A stretch of 64,000 nt of DNA, from NCBI GenBank assembly GCA_963210315.1, contig OY723288.1, positions 1,116,001 to 1,180,000 of the forward strand. The letters run 5' to 3'. Below the pieces are notes generated by a model. That model made no database searches. It saw only the letters and a program-made list of their open reading frames with translations, and was not told where the DNA came from. This document shows positions 60,384 to 64,000 of the stretch, piece by piece. Source of the stretch: Rhynchopus euleeides. Taxonomy: Eukaryota > Euglenozoa > Diplonemea > Diplonemida > Diplonemidae. Positions within the stretch are counted from its first letter, which is position 1; every line of letters starts with the position of its first letter. The position numbers and the translations under genes were made by a program.

Positions 60384-62077
60384 CAACTGGCCGTATTGCA
60401 ATTTGGGTTAGCGTGCTGGCATCGCAGCCTGGCCCCGAAGGACCATACCGTGAGGAACCGGGCCCGCTATCCTACTCTTGCTCTACGTGACACCACACGG
60501 TTTCGCTCTCCTCCTCGTTGCGCTGTAAAGGAGGGGGGACACACACACACTGGAAGCCGGAGATTGCGCCTGCTGATACTGAGGCGCAATCTTCGCGACG
60601 ACGCGTTGAAAAGAGCGCGGAATAGCCGCCGAACGAAAGATGGTGGGAGAGGGGATGCAGCGGGTGCGCTTCGGAACCGCACGCAACACCTGCTTCTGGA
60701 GGAAACGAGAACGAGAAGGACGGACAGCACGTGTCTTGCGCTCCAAGAAGCGCAAGGCCTGTGAGGCCCGTGGGAAAGGGGAAGGCACGCCTGATCTAGC
60801 TGTGCTGATGATCGTGCGGGAGGAAGGAAAACCTGCTCTGTTGTTATGAAACGAGCATCGCTCCAGGGCAGATTCGTCTGCCTCCCGCATGTGCGCTACA
60901 CGTTTCTGCGCGCGGGGAACCGAGGACTCAGAAGGGGAGGAAGGGGAGAAAGGAAGTCGACGCCCCACGTAAGGGCTCGGCGACGTGCACTCGTGGGAGA
61001 GCGTGTCGCCCCCCTGGTGAGACGGCGTTTCTGCCTGCCAGTCGGGAAGAGAGGGGGTTGCAGTGTCTAAAGGCACTAGGGGCTCCTGACATGGAGAGGG
61101 TGGTGGGGGTGACACAGTGTCTGATGGGGGACTAAGCCGAGTGTCGACGGGCTGAAAGCCCGGCGAGTCATCCACAACAAGGGAAGGTGCAGGCGAGAGA
61201 GGAAGGGGGGAAGCAAGTTCTGATGGGGACATGATACTATCCTCGTCAGGCCGAAGGCTTGACGCTGAAATCGGTGAACCAGGGGACACGGGGGGTTGAG
61301 GTTCTACTCTTCTGTTGTTAAAGGAGCGTTGCCCCAGGGCAGATTCGCCTGTCTCCTGTATGGGTGCTACCCGCTTCTGCGCGCGGGGCACCGAGGACTC
61401 AGAGGGGAGAGAGGGAGAGAAAGGAAGGCGGCGCCCCACGCAAGGGCTCGGAGATCTCCGTTGCGTGGCGCTCTCTGGGAGGGGCGGCGAGCCCGACTGC
61501 GGGGTCTGTAGCCCGTCCAGCAGGTCTGTGTGCAGCACGAGCTCCGGAGCCGGAGAGGGCGCCGGAGGCGGTGCTGTATCTGCTGGTGGAGCGAGACGAG
61601 CATCATCAGGCTGGGAGCCCGACGATTCATCCGCATCAAGCGTAACGTGCTCTGCACCCATCTTACGCGGGGTAGGGGAAGCAGGGGTATTCATTCGAGG
61701 GGAAGGCGAGAAAAGAAAACCAGGGAATTCGCGTGGGGTCAACGCAGATGACTCCGCAGAAGAACCCAACTCGCCCTCACTGGGCTGATCGTCGGGGCAG
61801 CAAAGAGCCAAATGCTCAATCACGCCCGGCCAAAGAAGAAGAAGAGACGCACACATGTCCCACTCTGGCTGTCGCACACACACTATCCCAGCCCCCCAGA
61901 GGGACGGGCCCTCGTCAGAGTGATCTAAACAAATGGCGGTGCGTTTCACGGCATCCTGCCCCATCGAGTCCTCGTCGGAGGCGTCCAGAACGATGGCGGT
62001 GCGTTTCACCGCAGCCGCAGCCGTCGTGTCGCTATCCATCTCAGACGAGGGAGGGACTTCCTCGCTGGTGGAGCCCG
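60384..62077 (-). repeat. 1,694-bp tandem duplication, unit 2
   Basis: Second copy in direct tandem. It belongs to the intact-frame retroelement ORF and is continuous with its upstream coding sequence. Confidence 0.96.
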
Positions 62078-64000
62078 CATCTGCAGCGTCGTCTCCATCA
62101 TGCTCAGTGGCACCAGAGCTGCCCTCCTCTCCCTCGCTGTCAGAGTCGTCTTCGCAGCTGCTGCTGTCGTCATCCGTGCTCGCAACTTGGTCGACCCTGG
62201 GGGCGCGCCCATGGTGGCCGGCCGCGCAGCATGTCTTCACATTGGCGCAGGTGCCGCATCGCGTCATGTGGTGTGTCTCACAACACATCACCTTCAGGCC
62301 GTCCGCGTGGTGGTGGTGGACGCGGCAACACGCAGCTATCGTCAGTGCGTAATTCCGCTTGGCATTATCGCACTCGTCGCATTTCGGTTTCGAATGCGCG
62401 TTGCACACTTTCCGGGGGCCCAGAGACGTGCTCGCGAGCGACCGCGGCACTGGTACGGGTATAGCGCTGCGCGGCGGGGGCGGGCGTGGCCCATCCCATT
62501 GTGAGGCTCGCGTGGTCCGGGGGATCCCAGTGTAGTCTGGGAACACGTTTGTTCCCCACCTCACGATATTGCCGTCTGCATCGACGCCTGCGGCCGCACA
62601 TGCCTGTTCTGCACTCGCCTCTAACGCCGCGATCGTCTCTGCGCCACCTGCGAACACGGGCCGGGGTGTCATCCCGCCCCAGACCTCTCCAGCGCCTACC
62701 GAGCAGAGGGAGCCGACCCGGTCCTCGCGTCGCGCAGGCCACGGGGTAGGAAGGCTTAGCTGGTCGCATAGCCTCTTCAGGCAGCCCATCATCGTCCAGA
62801 GGAGGTTGCCACGCTCGGCCATCGCGGGGTTGGAGGTTCGTGCCGAGCGCTCCGAGGGCTGTAACGCCTTCCCTGTGAAGATTTCGAAGTCAAGGGCGAG
62901 CTCGATGTTCGACACCGTGCCTTGCTTCGTCCATTGGAGCGCTGCGAGCCACGCAAGTATCGCCCTGAGAGACGCAGCGCTATACGGCCACAGCCGCGCT
63001 GCTGGCTTCTCTGGGATACTGGATACGTCGAAGTCAAAAGCCTCTGCCGGCCAGGAGAGAGCAGCCGTCCAGGGGTGCACGAGGGGTCCAGCGCGCCGCA
63101 TCTTCGCCTCGAGCTCCCACCGCTTCAGCACGATGCGCCCCATCAGCGTGTGCAGCAAGGTCTCGTCTACCTGGAATCCCTCTGGCACCACGCCGTATCT
63201 CGCAAGGCACGGGGGCCACCCTGAGCGGTCCAGCTGCAGCAGGGGTTCGTACTGAGGTTGAGACCTGACGGAGTCAAACGCACTGCATGCCCACCAAAGG
63301 TGATCGGGCGTGTCACTGTCCGCACCATCGCAGTGTACACACAGCTTGGGGTCCCGTACGTCTGCCTCTTCAGCCGCCGGATCGGACACGATATCCCAGT
63401 CGAAGGAATCCTGAGAACCGAGCAGATCGGCGTCTCCCTGCTCCTCGTCCTCCTCCTCTTCGTACTCGCACTCCTCCTCTTCCTCAGCTTCTTCATCCTC
63501 TTCGTCCCCTTCCATAGCCGCGTCAGCAGCCGGTGAGGGAGATGGGGCATGGGATGAGGAGTCCGACGTCTCGTCTGTCGTCGCACGCCTGCCAGAGACG
63601 TAGGCGCCGTTGCGCCCCCATCGTGTCGCGAAGAAGACACCACCAGTAAGCACCACCGTCAGCGCCCGCGAGAGGTTCCCGTCCTTCGTCTCCAGGCGGA
63701 GCGCGTTCGTCCTGTCGTAGTCCACACCGTTTTCGATCCCCGAGAAGGAAGGACGGTGCTTCGCCAGCGCCTTCCAGCCCTGCCGCCGCAGATTGTCGCG
63801 CAGCGCATGGTTCCGGGAGGACCGTGGTTCACCGGCGAGACACATATCCCCGATGGCACAGTCACGGATGTCGTCGCCCCACTCTAGTCCAGCAGCAGGG
63901 AGGGCGACCGAGATCGCGATGCCCACAGGGCCGAGGGCGTCAGCAGAGGAGAGGGTCGGGTGATCCTCGTACAGCACAGCGATTCGGTTCATCCTGTCCA
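60483..64000 (-). CDS. C-terminal part of a retroelement polyprotein (runs off the right edge)
   Basis: At least 1,169 residues, open to the window edge, so the N-terminal part (where endonuclease and reverse transcriptase would be) lies outside. From the first internal Met (63992): a globular segment with LRRQGWKALAKHRPSF; an acidic Glu/Asp run (~170-195); and a zinc-binding segment LCVHCDGADSDTPDHLWWAC near residue 218, the CxxC...HLWW-C motif often found after the RNase H/RT part of LINE-type elements, followed by WPPCLARYGVVPEGF. Further on is a Cys/His-rich cluster (CNAHSKPKCDECDNAKRNY; CCRVHHHHADG; CCETHHMTRCGTC), then a long acidic/Ser/Pro-rich tail with internal repeats. Its C-terminal 1.7 kb is duplicated to the left. 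A non-LTR retrotransposon is likely; the clade is not determinable here. Confidence 0.75.
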   Translation of the reverse strand, partial: DRMNRIAVLYEDHPTLSSADALGPVGIAISVALPAAGLEWGDDIRDCAIGDMCLAGEPRSSRNHALRDNLRRQGWKALAKHRPSFSGIENGVDYDRTNALRLETKDGNLSRALTVVLTGGVFFATRWGRNGAYVSGRRATTDETSDSSSHAPSPSPAADAAMEGDEEDEEAEEEEECEYEEEEDEEQGDADLLGSQDSFDWDIVSDPAAEEADVRDPKLCVHCDGADSDTPDHLWWACSAFDSVRSQPQYEPLLQLDRSGWPPCLARYGVVPEGFQVDETLLHTLMGRIVLKRWELEAKMRRAGPLVHPWTAALSWPAEAFDFDVSSIPEKPAARLWPYSAASLRAILAWLAALQWTKQGTVSNIELALDFEIFTGKALQPSERSARTSNPAMAERGNLLWTMMGCLKRLCDQLSLPTPWPARREDRVGSLCSVGAGEVWGGMTPRPVFAGGAETIAALEASAEQACAAAGVDADGNIVRWGTNVFPDYTGIPRTTRASQWDGPRPPPPRSAIPVPVPRSLASTSLGPRKVCNAHSKPKCDECDNAKRNYALTIAACCRVHHHHADGLKVMCCETHHMTRCGTCANVKTCCAAGHHGRAPRVDQVASTDDDSSSCEDDSDSEGEEGSSGATEHDGDDAADAGSTSEEVPPSSEMDSDTTAAAAVKRTAIVLDASDEDSMGQDAVKRTAICLDHSDEGPSLWGAGIVCVRQPEWDMCASLLLLWPGVIEHLALCCPDDQPSEGELGSSAESSALTPREFPGFLFSPSPRMNTPASPTPRKMGAEHVTLDADESSGSQPDDARLAPPADTAPPPAPSPAPELVLHTDLLDGLQTPQSGSPPLPESATQRRSPSPCVGRRLPFSPSLPSESSVPRAQKRVAPIQETGESALGQRSFNNRRVEPQPPVSPGSPISASSLRPDEDSIMSPSELASPLPLSPAPSLVVDDSPGFQPVDTRLSPPSDTVSPPPPSPCQEPLVPLDTATPSLPDWQAETPSHQGGDTLSHECTSPSPYVGRRLPFSPSSPSESSVPRAQKRVAHMREADESALERCSFHNNRAGFPSSRTIISTARSGVPSPFPRASQALRFLERKTRAVRPSRSRFLQKQVLRAVPKRTRCIPSPTIFRSAAIPRSFQRVVAKIAPQYQQAQSPASSVCVSPLLYSATRRRAKPCGVT

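Overview
This is a GC-rich nuclear window from a protist. Several features point to a euglenozoan, most likely a diplonemid. All fourteen probable host genes (1.5-45.4 kb) lie on the + strand, spaced like a long polycistronic array. Most start codons sit 10-110 nt after a pyrimidine-rich tract ending in AG, which is what spliced-leader trans-splicing would produce. Pyruvate phosphate dikinase ends in Ser-Lys-Leu, a peroxisome/glycosome import signal, as expected for euglenozoan glycosomes. Two genes also carry conventional cis-introns (all four donors read GTATGY). That argues against a trypanosomatid, where cis-introns are rare, and in favour of a diplonemid. The assignment is inferred from sequence only.

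Host genes, left to right: a class I haem peroxidase without the usual distal Arg; a 2-oxoglutarate/Fe(II) oxygenase-like protein with nuclear-type basic clusters; a zinc-knuckle plus KH RNA-binding protein (3 exons); PPDK; a long coiled-coil protein; a Cys-rich one-pass membrane protein with a duplicated tail; a small coiled-coil/SH3-like protein; an unrecognised 487-residue protein; a SWIB/BAF60-like protein; an MLO-family membrane protein; a UBE3C/Hul5-like HECT ubiquitin ligase; CCDC25 (3 exons); a dysferlin-domain protein; and a 141-residue unknown. They do not form one pathway; they look like unrelated neighbours in one transcription unit.

Mobile DNA is abundant. Two non-autonomous DNA transposons have intact target-site duplications (2997-3753, 6-bp; 8221-8901, 8-bp hAT type). 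A BED-finger ORF lies between decamer arrays (35.2-36.2 kb). Next to it is a 2.97-kb element with ~310-bp terminal inverted repeats full of GACGGGTG boxes and a frame-broken C2H2-finger gene (36232-39198). From 46 kb onward I see no convincing host gene, with the possible exception of a small BED-like ORF. That part holds a 200-N gap, a 5'-truncated retroelement ORF with two OTU-like/zinc modules (one apparently inactive), a foldback made of TTGTGA decamers, and the C-terminal part of a second retroelement on the - strand with a 1,694-bp tandem duplication.

The observations I consider most worth follow-up are the 36-39 kb inverted-repeat element, the tandem OTU retroelement protein, the altered peroxidase active site, and a ~95-bp repeat that recurs just upstream of host-gene 5' ends.
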